Shown here piece by piece: positions 26,410 to 35,713 of a stretch of 49,957 nt of DNA; position 1 is the first letter of the stretch, and each line of letters begins with the position of its first letter. The translations under genes and the position numbers were made by a program. Under the pieces are notes generated by a model. The model searched no databases, was not told where the DNA came from, and was given only the letters and a program-made list of their open reading frames with translations. Source of the stretch: Methanobacteriota archaeon (GTDB taxonomy: Archaea > Halobacteriota > Methanosarcinia > Methanosarcinales > Methanosarcinaceae); NCBI GenBank assembly GCA_016841625.1, contig JAENYU010000014.1, positions 36,729-86,685 of the forward strand. The letters run 5' to 3'.

Positions 26410-28851
26410 TTAATCACACATCATGCTGGGCTTTAATTCAAAGACAAAACCAGTTTCAGGATCATAATAATGTTCTATTTGTTCAAAAGGAATATATCCA
26501 ATATTGAGGTCCTCTGGCTCTTCGCAGGAAAAGTCTTTTTTAGATACGGAAATTATATATTCATTGAATTTTTTTCTGATCGCCAGAAATCTCTCTTTTC
26601 TTTCAAGGGGATTTTTAAGAGATTTTATTAAGATGTATTCTTTCCAGATTTCAACCGCCTCGTCGTCCATTTCAACAAATACGTCTATTTTTTCGTATCC
26701 TGCTTTATCGTCTATTAGCCTGAAATCGGATGTAAGGGCTTTGAATTTAAGCTCGTTTACGTATGATAGTAGCTCCTTTGATTCATCTTCACTTGAAGTA
26801 TCTTTAACTTTCCTGAAGTAGTTGTTATTTAAAAAAAGCAAGTCTGCCTCATAAATTTCAGACGGGGATTCTTCCAATACCTCTTTTGTTTTGTCGATAA
26901 GAAAACTCGAATATATATATCGATGAAACTCTTTCCTTTCATCTTTCAGAACCACAATATTTACTTGTCCTCGATAACTTTTGGAAGAATTCCTGTTGCA
27001 TCGTCCTGATACCTGATTTATTGAATCAATAGTAGCAAAATCCCTGTAGACAATATCTACGTCTATATCCACTCCGGCTTCTATAAGCTGAGTACTAACG
27101 ATAATTTTTCTTTTTTCCGACTTTTCTTTAATTTCTTTAATTTTATTAAGTCTCACTTTTGGGACAATGTTGGTAGAAAGATAATAATAACTGGTATTTT
27201 CAAGTCTCAGGTCATTTAAATGCTTAAATATAGATAAAGAAGACTTAATGGTATTCAATGCAAATAAGAAATCCTTTTCGGGATTTTCTTTAACTTTTGA
27301 TTCAATTATTTCCTTAAACTCATTAAGATTCATTGGATTCAGGTTTATTTCCAGCTTAACTCGATCAAATTCCCTGAAATACTTATCTTTATTATTAACC
27401 AGCTCGATAATTTCCTTTTTTTCGGGATCGAAAATAAGCGGTTGAGTTGCTGTCACAAAAATGAAATACGTATTAAAATATTCCGCAAAACCCGAAATGA
27501 GCTGTTTTAACAATAACCAGTACTTATGAGGGATTGACTGGACTTCATCAAGTATTACAATCGAATTTGCAATGGTGTGAAATTTCCTGAGTGAGCGATT
27601 TTTATTAGATACAATTGTGTGGAAAAACTGGACAAAAGTGGTAACGATTATTTCAGAGTTCCATCCCTCAATTAAAAATAGACTTTTAAGCCCTTCAAAT
27701 TCTTCTTCATCTTGCGTTTTGTAAAAAATATCTGCAAGATGATGATGTTTAAGTAGCATGTCTTCTGTAGGGTTAGCCCTTTCAACTGTTTTAAAAACGT
27801 CTTCAAAAACATCATAGTTCTGGTCTATTATGCTCAGAAAAGGTAGTGAATAAATAATTTTTGCCTTAATTCTTTTTTCCTCTTTTAATCTTGCTTTCAA
27901 TTTTAATGCAAATGAAAGAGATGTGAGAGTTTTCCCTGAACCTGTAGGAACGCTTATTGAATACATTTTGTTATCAAGGTCAAGCTTCTCAATACTTTCA
28001 GTGACTTCCTTGTAGATCTCATTACGTACCTTATTGATTGTACTTTCATTACTCTGGAAACCCTTCTCTACCTTATACTTATCCACAAGTTCAGATGAAA
28101 TATCGATTTCACTGAAAACATCAATGGAAGAAGCATCGATCTTATCAGAGTTTATAAGGATTGAATACAGAATCAATGTGATTAGATAATAGCCTGTAAA
28201 CTGCTCTTCCCTGAGCAATTTTACGAATTTTCTTCGATTTTTTAAAATCTCGCCAGCAATGGAACGATATTCATTACAGAAAGTGTCAATGTCAAAAGAA
28301 ATATCATAACCATCTAGTAATTGCTCATAGACTGTTTTCAACTCGCTTATTTCGAGCGATTTTATTTGAAGATCGATAACTTCGAGGGTATCTTCATTTA
28401 CCAATTCTCGAATTTCATCTTCAGCATCTTTTAAGTTCCCATGATGCCGTTTTACAATAAGATATCCTATGGTGGGAATAAATCTCAGACTGTTGTCATT
28501 ATTTAGTGAGTTTACATATTTTTCTAATATATAGTAGGTAAAAATAGCTGAAATAAAGCCATGATGATATTCTTTTTTATTTTTTAAGCCCCTTTGTATG
28601 GCAGGATCTGTCTCAAAAAGATACCTTTGAAAGTACTTCGTGCCTTTCCCAAAATCATGACAGGTCCCTATAAGAAATGCTATTTTGGAAAAGGTATTTT
28701 CATCGATCCCAAACTTTTCTAGAGATAAGATTTTCTCCCTACTGGTCGAGATAGATTTGTTTCCTACATTGGATAAGTGTCTAAATAGTATTTTATCGGG
28801 ATGGGAATGAAGATGGAAATCACATGAAGACAATTCCTTCTCCATTCTCAA
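26410..28851 (-). CDS. cas3: Cas3 nuclease-helicase
   Basis: Cas3 is recruited by Cascade to unwind and degrade target DNA. This is an 813-aa single-chain HD nuclease plus SF2 helicase. HD-domain residues are H65-D66 in CHDFGKG, H96-H97 in EYHHGF and H136-H137 in KRHHGNL. Helicase motifs are PTGSGKT (302-308), the DEVQ box (435-438), TATQP (motif III), STQLIEAGVDIDVD (motif V) and QVSGRCNRN (motif VI). All key residues are present. The start overlaps the end of cas5 by 32 bp. Confidence 0.96.
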   Translation of the reverse strand: MRMEKELSSCDFHLHSHPDKILFRHLSNVGNKSISTSREKILSLEKFGIDENTFSKIAFLIGTCHDFGKGTKYFQRYLFETDPAIQRGLKNKKEYHHGFISAIFTYYILEKYVNSLNNDNSLRFIPTIGYLIVKRHHGNLKDAEDEIRELVNEDTLEVIDLQIKSLEISELKTVYEQLLDGYDISFDIDTFCNEYRSIAGEILKNRRKFVKLLREEQFTGYYLITLILYSILINSDKIDASSIDVFSEIDISSELVDKYKVEKGFQSNESTINKVRNEIYKEVTESIEKLDLDNKMYSISVPTGSGKTLTSLSFALKLKARLKEEKRIKAKIIYSLPFLSIIDQNYDVFEDVFKTVERANPTEDMLLKHHHLADIFYKTQDEEEFEGLKSLFLIEGWNSEIIVTTFVQFFHTIVSNKNRSLRKFHTIANSIVILDEVQSIPHKYWLLLKQLISGFAEYFNTYFIFVTATQPLIFDPEKKEIIELVNNKDKYFREFDRVKLEINLNPMNLNEFKEIIESKVKENPEKDFLFALNTIKSSLSIFKHLNDLRLENTSYYYLSTNIVPKVRLNKIKEIKEKSEKRKIIVSTQLIEAGVDIDVDIVYRDFATIDSINQVSGRCNRNSSKSYRGQVNIVVLKDERKEFHRYIYSSFLIDKTKEVLEESPSEIYEADLLFLNNNYFRKVKDTSSEDESKELLSYVNELKFKALTSDFRLIDDKAGYEKIDVFVEMDDEAVEIWKEYILIKSLKNPLERKERFLAIRKKFNEYIISVSKKDFSCEEPEDLNIGYIPFEQIEHYYDPETGFVFELKPSMMCD

Positions 28852-29521
28852 GCCTCCAGAGATTATTTACATTCGCAACAATACTTTGTCCATTTTTTTC
28901 AAACAAAACTTTGCCGTATTCTGTAACTTCTCTATCGAGAAGCATTTCTATAGGAATAGTCTCTGAAAAATATTCTTTTCCTTCTTCAAAATTGATTTTT
29001 AGGAGCTTTTTTTCGGGGATTACAGAATGAATTTCCCTCTCCGAATCTGAGATTTCACTGACAGCCTCCATTTCCCCTATGAATTCATAATTGGCAATGT
29101 GTTCACTCAGACCGAGGCACAGAGTATACACCGACTTGTGTTCTTTTAACATAGAATAAAGTTTATTATATACTTCTTCCGAGGAATGAGAAAAATAAAT
29201 CCTGTATTTTACATCTTTTAATACCTCGAATCTGATCTGGGTTCTGGTCTTTATTCTGCTCATCATAGGAGCAATTTTGGTGTCGATCAAATTCTCTGCA
29301 ATTCTGGTCTTTTTGATAGGACAGCATATTTTTACTGCAATGTTTGCATCTTCTTTAGAGAAATAATTCAGGTATTCATCCTTTCCAAGCCCTTCTATTG
29401 CACCAATCATTCCAGCAATAGCTGTTCGAGGAGGAATGGAATACGTAAGGGGAGAAGTTGTAGTATAGTGTTTTCGGAAATGCCCAAATTCTCCCCATAC
29501 ATCGAAAACTAATACTTTCAT
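28820..29521 (-). CDS. cas5: Cas5 (type I-B Cascade subunit)
   Basis: Cas5 caps the 5' handle of the crRNA in Cascade. The 233-aa protein begins with the RAMP strand MKVLVFDVWGEFGHFRKHYT. The glycine-rich loop SIPPRTAIAGMIGAIEGLG is typical of Cas5h. It starts 9 bp after the cas7 stop and shares an operon with cas7 and cas3. Confidence 0.92.
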   Translation of the reverse strand: MKVLVFDVWGEFGHFRKHYTTTSPLTYSIPPRTAIAGMIGAIEGLGKDEYLNYFSKEDANIAVKICCPIKKTRIAENLIDTKIAPMMSRIKTRTQIRFEVLKDVKYRIYFSHSSEEVYNKLYSMLKEHKSVYTLCLGLSEHIANYEFIGEMEAVSEISDSEREIHSVIPEKKLLKINFEEGKEYFSETIPIEMLLDREVTEYGKVLFEKNGQSIVANVNNLWRLENGEGIVFM

Positions 29522-29530
29522 GTTCTTAAC

Positions 29531-30541
29531 TCACATTGATAATTGTTCAGTGCCGATCCCTGCTTCATTAAGACACTTCTCGATGTCTGTCTCTTCTCCA
29601 CCATATATGAATACAAGAGACCCGTCCAGACATAACTGGATATTTTCGATCTTGTCTTTGTTTTTAGCCAGTATTTCAACCAGCCTCTGAACTTCAATCT
29701 TCACCTGCGAGATGTCCCTAATTTCTTCATCAATCAGATCAGATTTTAGAGTGAAAAGGTTGTTCAGGTCTCCAATGTGATAATTTCCCTCTTTGTAGTT
29801 TACTTTCAACAAGAGACGGGGAACCTGTCCTACTTTTGACCTGGAAATCAGATTCTTAGTTCCATTCCACATTCCATCAAGAAGCAGATCTACATCTTCC
29901 TCAGAAAGTTTTGTATCCTTTGCCGCATTTTCATTGATAATTCCGTAAAAACTTATCAAAGAATAAGGCAAGAAATCTTCTTCTCGGAAGGTTTTCTGGC
30001 TGGCTCCTTCCTTGGACGCAAATGCTCCGGTTCCCCTAAAATGTTTCATGAACACTTTGTGCATTGATCTTCCAATCTTAAACTGTACAGGACCAGTGTG
30101 GGTTATTGAACCTGTTTTATCTTTCTCTTTTTCTTTTTCTTTTTCTTTCTCTTTTTTGTTTTGGACTTTAAGTTCAAGAGGCACAGTGCAACCAAAAAGA
30201 CGAACGTCGATACATTTATTTAAAATATTTTCATCGATGTTCTTTTTCCCTGTTTCAAAAGCATCGAGAGGCTCTTTAGTCGTTAAAAAATCTCTAGCTC
30301 TCAGTTTTGCATTTTGGATGTCTCCCCTCTCATCTGAAATTTCTCTCACAAAAATTTCTTCATTTCTAAACTTATTGAGATAATCCCTAATGGTTCTCTT
30401 GAGTCTAACATCTGTTACGAGGTTTATCCCTGTCTCTTCATCAATCCTTGGTTTGTTTTCATCAAGTGGGTCTCCATTTGGATTCCCATCTTTCAGATCA
30501 TACAAAAATATAATTTCAGACCTTCTGCATACTTCAGTCAT
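29531..30541 (-). CDS. cas7: Cas7 (Csh2-type Cascade backbone)
   Basis: Cas7 polymerises along the crRNA spacer. The 336-aa protein starts with EIIFLYDLKDGNPNGDPLDE, a hallmark of Csh2. ARDFL and DVRLFGCTVP follow, and GPVQFKIGRSMHKV lies after an internal lysine/glutamate run at about 129-142 (KKEKEKEKEKEKDK). That run is encoded by a hexanucleotide microsatellite and would form a surface loop. The ATG overlaps the cas8b stop by 8 bp (ATGACTGA). Confidence 0.95.
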   Translation of the reverse strand: MTEVCRRSEIIFLYDLKDGNPNGDPLDENKPRIDEETGINLVTDVRLKRTIRDYLNKFRNEEIFVREISDERGDIQNAKLRARDFLTTKEPLDAFETGKKNIDENILNKCIDVRLFGCTVPLELKVQNKKEKEKEKEKEKDKTGSITHTGPVQFKIGRSMHKVFMKHFRGTGAFASKEGASQKTFREEDFLPYSLISFYGIINENAAKDTKLSEEDVDLLLDGMWNGTKNLISRSKVGQVPRLLLKVNYKEGNYHIGDLNNLFTLKSDLIDEEIRDISQVKIEVQRLVEILAKNKDKIENIQLCLDGSLVFIYGGEETDIEKCLNEAGIGTEQLSM

Positions 30542-32402
30542 TTTTTACCTCCTTCTCAGATTTAGGTGGTTTTAAAAGATTTGATATATTCATACCTAAA
30601 ACAAAATAAAAACTGATTTCATCGTTTGGCATTTTCCAATCAGTGTCTGATTGAATCATATATTTAGAGATCAGATTTTCGAGTTCTTTATAATAATTTG
30701 AATCATACTCTTCTAGTTTATTTATGATTTCAGGGAAGATCCTTTTCACATAACGCTCATCAAGATTCAGGCCTCGAAGTTTTGTTCTGAAAGGAGTGCT
30801 TCCACGCTGGCGTTTTTGAATATTTAGTAGATACTGGACCAGTGTACCTTCTAAAAAAATAGCCTTCTTTGCGTCAGTATTGAAAAAGGATTCAAATTCC
30901 GAAAAGATAACATTTGTCCGTTCCTCGTAACCACTGTTTTCCTTTGGTGCTATATCACCTAATAAAACCGATAAATTCTTAGAATTCACACATTTACCTC
31001 CATTATAATTCCCAAGCAAATGCAGCTGACTTAAGAAATCTAACATTTGGAACCCTTGAAATAGTGAATACCTAATGGGATTTTCCTTCCTGAAATCTTT
31101 TCTAATACGCTGCATTATATACTTTAATAAAAAATTGTAATCAATTGATGTTCCCGTAAATATCCCATTCGCAACTTCTAAAAAATATTTGTTTGTATCA
31201 GGGTCATCTGGAGTATTCGGGAAAAAACACCTTACATTACCTAATGTGAATTGAATTGATTTTGTTTCAGTATCATTAGAGAAATAGTTACTGAATATTT
31301 TTCTCTTGTCAACTATTCCTTTGGATTTGAAAAGTTCTCTTAGCCTTGAAGGTCGAACACCCTCTATATACAAAAGAATTCGATATGAAGAATTGGATTT
31401 TTCATAAAATTGAAAATTAAAATTAAGATAATCGTTCGTTTCACTTAGAATTTCAAGGATATCGTTTTCATTAGCCTGTAAGAAATTTTCATATTCCTTA
31501 TTAAAAGCAAATTTTTTCTCATTGAAATTCTCAAAAACATCGTAAATATCTTCATTCACACTCTTATTAAGTAACTTGGGGATAAGGAGAAAATTGAATC
31601 CATAAAAACCAAAAGACATGTATTTCTCAATATATTCTTTTCCCACTTTGATTTTCAAGGCGCATTCAAGGCAAATGGGATTGTTTCTCCATGCCTTACT
31701 TTGGTCAAACCCCCCGCTAACAAACCCCCGTTTATCTACGGTATAAAATTCATAAGGTGTAACGAAACCATAAACTTCTTTATGTGTTTTGCAAACCGAA
31801 CATACTTTATCATCATCTCTAGAGACAATATCATATTTGCTGTAAAATTTAGAAGCCCCATTATTTTTAAGGATTTTTCGAAATACCTCAAAATCTCCGA
31901 CATATCTGATGAAGCCATTTTCTTCAAGAACTAAGGTCAATATCGATTTTTCCTTTGCATCTATTGAGTTTACTTTAGGTTCAATCTCCGAAAGAATTAT
32001 CTCTTCATTTTCTTTTATACACTTTCCAAGAAGCTCCAAAAATTGTACTTCTTCGCCGTCCAATACGGGCTTTGCTTCTTTCAAAGGCTTTGAGAACCAA
32101 CCTATGACCTTGTTAGAAAAAGTTTTTTTGATTTCTGTGACTCTTGCAGTAGGAGTGATGTCTGGACCATTAGATGATCCTCTCTTGTAGAGATATTTTG
32201 CAATTTTCTCTTTTGAATACTCCTGATGCTCAATTCCTTTAAACTCGAAATTTCCATGACTATAAGTTAGCTTGATACAGAATACATGCTTATAAGATTC
32301 ATTACTTGCAGGATTTTCAACTAAAATTGATACAAAATCGTTTAAAGCCTTATTTTCTTTTTTGAGCGCATACTCACCAATTTCTTTCATCGCTTCGATC
32401 AC
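30534..32402 (-). CDS. cas8b: Cas8b (Csh1-type Cascade large subunit)
   Basis: This is the large subunit that recognises the PAM and recruits Cas3. The 622-aa protein has a zinc-binding pair of CxxC motifs: C201/C204 in KVCSVCKTH and C244/C247 in PICLECALK, as in Csh1. The remainder is weakly conserved, as is usual in the family. The start is GTG at 32402 with GAGGGTG upstream; an ATG lies four codons in (32390). It is the first gene of the eight-gene cas operon, and a 223-bp divergent promoter region separates it from the Csa3-like regulator. Confidence 0.9.
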   Translation of the reverse strand: MIEAMKEIGEYALKKENKALNDFVSILVENPASNESYKHVFCIKLTYSHGNFEFKGIEHQEYSKEKIAKYLYKRGSSNGPDITPTARVTEIKKTFSNKVIGWFSKPLKEAKPVLDGEEVQFLELLGKCIKENEEIILSEIEPKVNSIDAKEKSILTLVLEENGFIRYVGDFEVFRKILKNNGASKFYSKYDIVSRDDDKVCSVCKTHKEVYGFVTPYEFYTVDKRGFVSGGFDQSKAWRNNPICLECALKIKVGKEYIEKYMSFGFYGFNFLLIPKLLNKSVNEDIYDVFENFNEKKFAFNKEYENFLQANENDILEILSETNDYLNFNFQFYEKSNSSYRILLYIEGVRPSRLRELFKSKGIVDKRKIFSNYFSNDTETKSIQFTLGNVRCFFPNTPDDPDTNKYFLEVANGIFTGTSIDYNFLLKYIMQRIRKDFRKENPIRYSLFQGFQMLDFLSQLHLLGNYNGGKCVNSKNLSVLLGDIAPKENSGYEERTNVIFSEFESFFNTDAKKAIFLEGTLVQYLLNIQKRQRGSTPFRTKLRGLNLDERYVKRIFPEIINKLEEYDSNYYKELENLISKYMIQSDTDWKMPNDEISFYFVLGMNISNLLKPPKSEKEVKND

Positions 32403-32625
32403 AGAAATTACACCCTCTAAAAATAATCCAATAGATGAATCTATTTAATTCATTATAACTGTTTCTCTTTGAAATTAAATACCTAACTTGTTAACCATAA
32501 ACATTCATTATTAATATTGTATATATACGTTTCTAAATTTAATTATATTAATCAACACATTATGTAAACTAACCTATACCTCACATCGGAAAACATATAA
32601 CCGAACCAAACAATACAATCATTTA
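32403..32625. promoter_or_regulatory. divergent promoter region between the cas operon and the csa3-like gene
   Basis: Rightwards, ACATATAA (32593-32600) lies 26-31 bases before the ATG at 32626. This is exactly the spacing of a leaderless archaeal transcript. Leftwards, AAATTAAATAG-like and TTATAAT words lie 40-60 bases before the cas8b GTG, with GAGGGTG as its ribosome site. Regulator sites are expected here, but no clear palindrome was seen. Confidence 0.6.
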
Positions 32626-33228
32626 ATGCCAAAACTCACACTTATCTCCACAATCTACGCTCTTGAACCTGTAATTATTTGTGTGACCCGGCTTTCCCCT
32701 TCGAAGATTATAATGCTGTCAGAGGAAGGGGCGGGTGAAAAGAAGTTGCTGTCCGAGGAAATGATTGAGAAGACCTTTAAAAACGCACTTGAAGTTGAGA
32801 AAAAGTATACTGCGGTCTACGACACAGTGCGGGTTGCAAAAGATGTTGCCGAACTGATTGAAAAGGAACACGACAGAGGCAACCAGGTCATTGTCAATGT
32901 TTCGGGTGGGCGGAAGCCGCAGGCTTTTGGGGCACTTTTCGGGGCATATGCCAGGAACGATATGGTACAGAGAATTGTATATGTGACCGAAGAAGACAGT
33001 TTAATGATTGACTTTCCGGTGCTGAGCTTCAACCTCTCGGAAACAAAGAAACTGATACTTGAAGAGATCCAGAAAGGGGTTTCTGCAGTCTCTCAGATTG
33101 CAATAACTGCTGGAATTTCTAAAGGGATGACTTACAACCACCTAAGGGAGCTAAAATCTATGGGATACATCGCTGACGGAGAAAAAGGGTATGAAGTCAC
33201 GGATGCAGGCAAAATCGCTGCTATTTGA
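32626..33228 (+). CDS. csa3: Csa3-like CARF-domain transcription regulator
   Basis: This 200-aa regulator has an N-terminal CARF domain (about 1-125) and a C-terminal winged helix (about 130-200). The CARF pocket motif NVSGGRKPQAFGALFG is clear, and such pockets bind cyclic oligoadenylate or similar nucleotides. The wHTH reads SQIAITAGISKGMTYNHLRE then a wing with DGEKGYEVTDAGK. It is transcribed divergently from the cas operon, the normal position of Csa3, so it probably controls cas or adaptation genes. The transcript appears leaderless. Confidence 0.9.
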   Translation: MPKLTLISTIYALEPVIICVTRLSPSKIIMLSEEGAGEKKLLSEEMIEKTFKNALEVEKKYTAVYDTVRVAKDVAELIEKEHDRGNQVIVNVSGGRKPQAFGALFGAYARNDMVQRIVYVTEEDSLMIDFPVLSFNLSETKKLILEEIQKGVSAVSQIAITAGISKGMTYNHLRELKSMGYIADGEKGYEVTDAGKIAAI

Positions 33229-33436
33229 GAGTGCTTTTTCTCTTCTTCTTTTTTTCAAACCTAAAAAAACCGCTTCGCTGTTGGTCGATATTTTGGCTCA
33301 ATGGTCGGAGCAAAGCTGGTGAAAAGTGCCTGAAATAAAAGTTCGGAATTTATCATTCAACAACCAGTTACGGCAGAAAATTAAGGTATCATAAAAAGCA
33401 ATCAATCAATACTCAGAAACCTATTTCTATCTTTAT

Positions 33437-33467
33437 GTCTTACAATTAGTATTACATTATGTAAGAC
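33437..33467 (+). promoter_or_regulatory. operator-like palindrome upstream of the RHH gene
   Basis: GTCTTACA (33437-33444) and TGTAAGAC (33460-33467) are perfect inverted repeats, ending 11 bases before the ATG at 33478. A bound dimeric repressor here would block initiation. The same GTAAGAC word recurs inside the gene. Confidence 0.65.
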
Positions 33468-33476
33468 GATGGTACA

Positions 33477-33887
33477 ATGGTTAAGAAATCGATAACTGTA
33501 AGGCTTGAGCCTGAATTAATCGAAGCGATAGATAAGGCGGGCATGGGTCAGACAGAAGCTATAACAAAAGCTCTAACATACTTTTTTGAAAATTGCCCTG
33601 ACGTGAAGGCGTACAAGGCTTACAGTGGGGAGTTCGTAAGACGGGATGAATTACAAAACGTCTTACATGAATGTCTCAAGACTGAGCTTATGGAGCTTCT
33701 GAAAGATCAAGACGTAAGGCGAACTGTATTACAGAATGTAAGACAGGAAGAAAGCGTAAGTCAGGATGTAAGACATGAGGCATTAGAAGACAAAAAACAG
33801 ATTCAAGATGCTGATGAAATAGGTGGAAAGGTGCAAGAAATACAAGAAAAAGAAGAAAAAAAAGATGGGTTGAATTCATTTTTCTAA
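33477..33887 (+). CDS. ribbon-helix-helix DNA-binding protein with repeated C-terminal motif
   Basis: The N-terminal 45 residues (KSITVRLEPELIEAIDKAG then TEAITKALTYFF) form a CopG-type RHH domain. The rest is charged, helical and repetitive (LQNVRQEE, SVSQDVRHE, DVRRTVLQ), ending DGLNSFF. Repeated VR dipeptides are encoded by GTAAGA-type words matching the upstream operator. Autoregulation is therefore likely. It stands between the Csa3-like gene and an integrase. A role in controlling that integrase or in partition is possible but unproved. The start codon lies at 33477-33480. Confidence 0.75.
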   Translation: MVKKSITVRLEPELIEAIDKAGMGQTEAITKALTYFFENCPDVKAYKAYSGEFVRRDELQNVLHECLKTELMELLKDQDVRRTVLQNVRQEESVSQDVRHEALEDKKQIQDADEIGGKVQEIQEKEEKKDGLNSFF

Positions 33888-33934
33888 CCCCTACCAAAAT
33901 GGGAGACATTAATATATTATAGAAATTTTAAAAA

Positions 33935-35380
33935 TTATTTTTTTAATTCTTTATACTCCTCTTCCAGTTTAGAAATCTCAGCTTCATATTTTTCTTGAAT
34001 AAGGTGTATATCTTTCTCTTTTTTCCTCAGTGATTCATATAGTTCTTCTAAGCTCTCTTCCATCATTTCGAGCAATTCTTCATTATCTTCTTTATCAGAT
34101 TCGGAAATATAACCATCTGGATTTTTCATATCATGTTTAAATTTTTCTAAAGATTTGCGTTGACTTTCAATATTGTTTTCAAGTTTTTCAATATCATATT
34201 TGATGGGCTGTGTTTCAATTTCCATTCTAAATTTAATGTCTTTAATTTCGGTGAAATGTTTATATTCATGGAATTCTGCTTCAATTTTCTTGTATTTGTC
34301 TTTTGTGACATCTGATATTTTTTCACCGAACATTAAATCATTAAGGCAATCGATGTACCGATCTTTCCATTGATTGATTGCATCCTCACGGAATCCATCA
34401 GGCTTGTGGTATGGGGCAAAACCTGCTGGAAGCTCTTTTCCTGCGAGAAAATGAACATCCCCAATACCCATCCCTAAATCAGTCAATGTGGTAATGAAAT
34501 ATTTCCTACAAACATGTGTACGAATTGTATTATATTGACCTTTTTCAGTTTCCACACTAAGCCTTTTTGATAAATACCTGAAAGCTTCTTCAAAATTATA
34601 TTCTGACATTTTCCTGAATTCTTCAGCTTCTTCATTATCCAATTCAAGATATTTATCAGCGATATTTTCCTTGATGAAAAGATAATCATTATCAGAATTT
34701 ATCCGGTGTTTTATTTGCCATTTTTCACCAGCTTTGCCTTTTTTAGTTCCTTTTCCATTACGAATTGATATATACTGTCGAATTGCTTTCGTAGCTTCAG
34801 GGGAGAAAAAAGTATAGAACCCAACACCAGTTTTTTTCCGTGTGAGTTTCAAAGTTGTGATATCATTTTCATCAATGTTTTTGATGTCCTTGATTTTCAA
34901 CCTGACTATATCAGAAACCGATAATCCAGAACTTGTTGCAATAAGGATATATGCACGAAGTATAGGATTAGAAGCATCCAAAGCTTCCCTGATTTGTTCA
35001 ACTTTCGGCACTTCATCATTCTTTGTTTTTGGTGATTTTGTGGTATGTGGATTTATGATTTCAATTCTATGGCAACGATAAAAACTAATGATTGCATGCA
35101 TATTTTTGTTCACGGATTTTTCCGCCATCGGTTTTTGATTTTCCCCACCATTTTTCAACAAACGATAAAATCGATCTAAGTATTTCAAATATTTCCGTTT
35201 TGGAATTATTTCTCCTGACTCTTCAATGGCTTCTTCTATCAATTCAGAAGGCATTTTTCCGGTCATGTTGGAGTATTTCCGCATTGAAGAAAGATAGCCA
35301 TTGATGGTATTTTCAGAAGTGTAGTAGCTCAACCACTCTTGTACAGCTTCATCTTCCCTGATTTGTTGAACAGAAAACAT
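33935..35380 (-). CDS. tyrosine recombinase with coiled-coil tail
   Basis: This 481-aa integrase-like protein has a core-binding domain (about 10-105) and a catalytic domain (about 125-335). Box II H289/R292 (THVCRK), K183 (TRKKTG) and Y324 (APYHKPD) are visible. The box I arginine is replaced: S154 in SSGLSVSDIVRLK. Residues about 370-481 are a long charged coiled coil. An upstream TTTATATG box about 28 bases before the ATG suggests a leaderless transcript. It marks the right end of the accessory island. Activity is uncertain because of the missing arginine, though related archaeal recombinases also vary here. Confidence 0.85.
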   Translation of the reverse strand: MFSVQQIREDEAVQEWLSYYTSENTINGYLSSMRKYSNMTGKMPSELIEEAIEESGEIIPKRKYLKYLDRFYRLLKNGGENQKPMAEKSVNKNMHAIISFYRCHRIEIINPHTTKSPKTKNDEVPKVEQIREALDASNPILRAYILIATSSGLSVSDIVRLKIKDIKNIDENDITTLKLTRKKTGVGFYTFFSPEATKAIRQYISIRNGKGTKKGKAGEKWQIKHRINSDNDYLFIKENIADKYLELDNEEAEEFRKMSEYNFEEAFRYLSKRLSVETEKGQYNTIRTHVCRKYFITTLTDLGMGIGDVHFLAGKELPAGFAPYHKPDGFREDAINQWKDRYIDCLNDLMFGEKISDVTKDKYKKIEAEFHEYKHFTEIKDIKFRMEIETQPIKYDIEKLENNIESQRKSLEKFKHDMKNPDGYISESDKEDNEELLEMMEESLEELYESLRKKEKDIHLIQEKYEAEISKLEEEYKELKK

Positions 35381-35713
35381 ACCCTATATTGTAACTCAAG
35401 CATATAAATAACATTGGATTAGTACTGTAGTAACTCCTATTACCATGTGTCTCAATACCTAGGTAACGGCTACAAGTTATTTATTTTTTGTCAGGGATTT
35501 TTGAGGGTGAGGTGCCTGCCGTTGGGAGGGCTTTTTTGACCTTGTCTCAGGGGAATCCCCTATTAGTTCGGGTTCCCAATTCCTCGGTTAGATCGGACCC
35601 CGGATTCCTCGGTTAGATCGGACCTCCGATTCATCAGTTATTTCGAACCCCCGATTCCCGGTTACTCCGGGCCACCGATTGCTTTAATAGTATAAATGTA
35701 TAAACACAGGAAC
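35381..35713. other. island-core junction with degenerate tandem repeat
   Basis: No gene was seen. At about 35578-35680 there are four degenerate copies of an approximately 25-bp unit (CCTCGGTTAGATCGGACC and relatives). Base composition changes from AT-rich to GC-rich here. A GTATAAAT promoter element at 35689-35697 precedes the MgtE gene. Confidence 0.55.
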
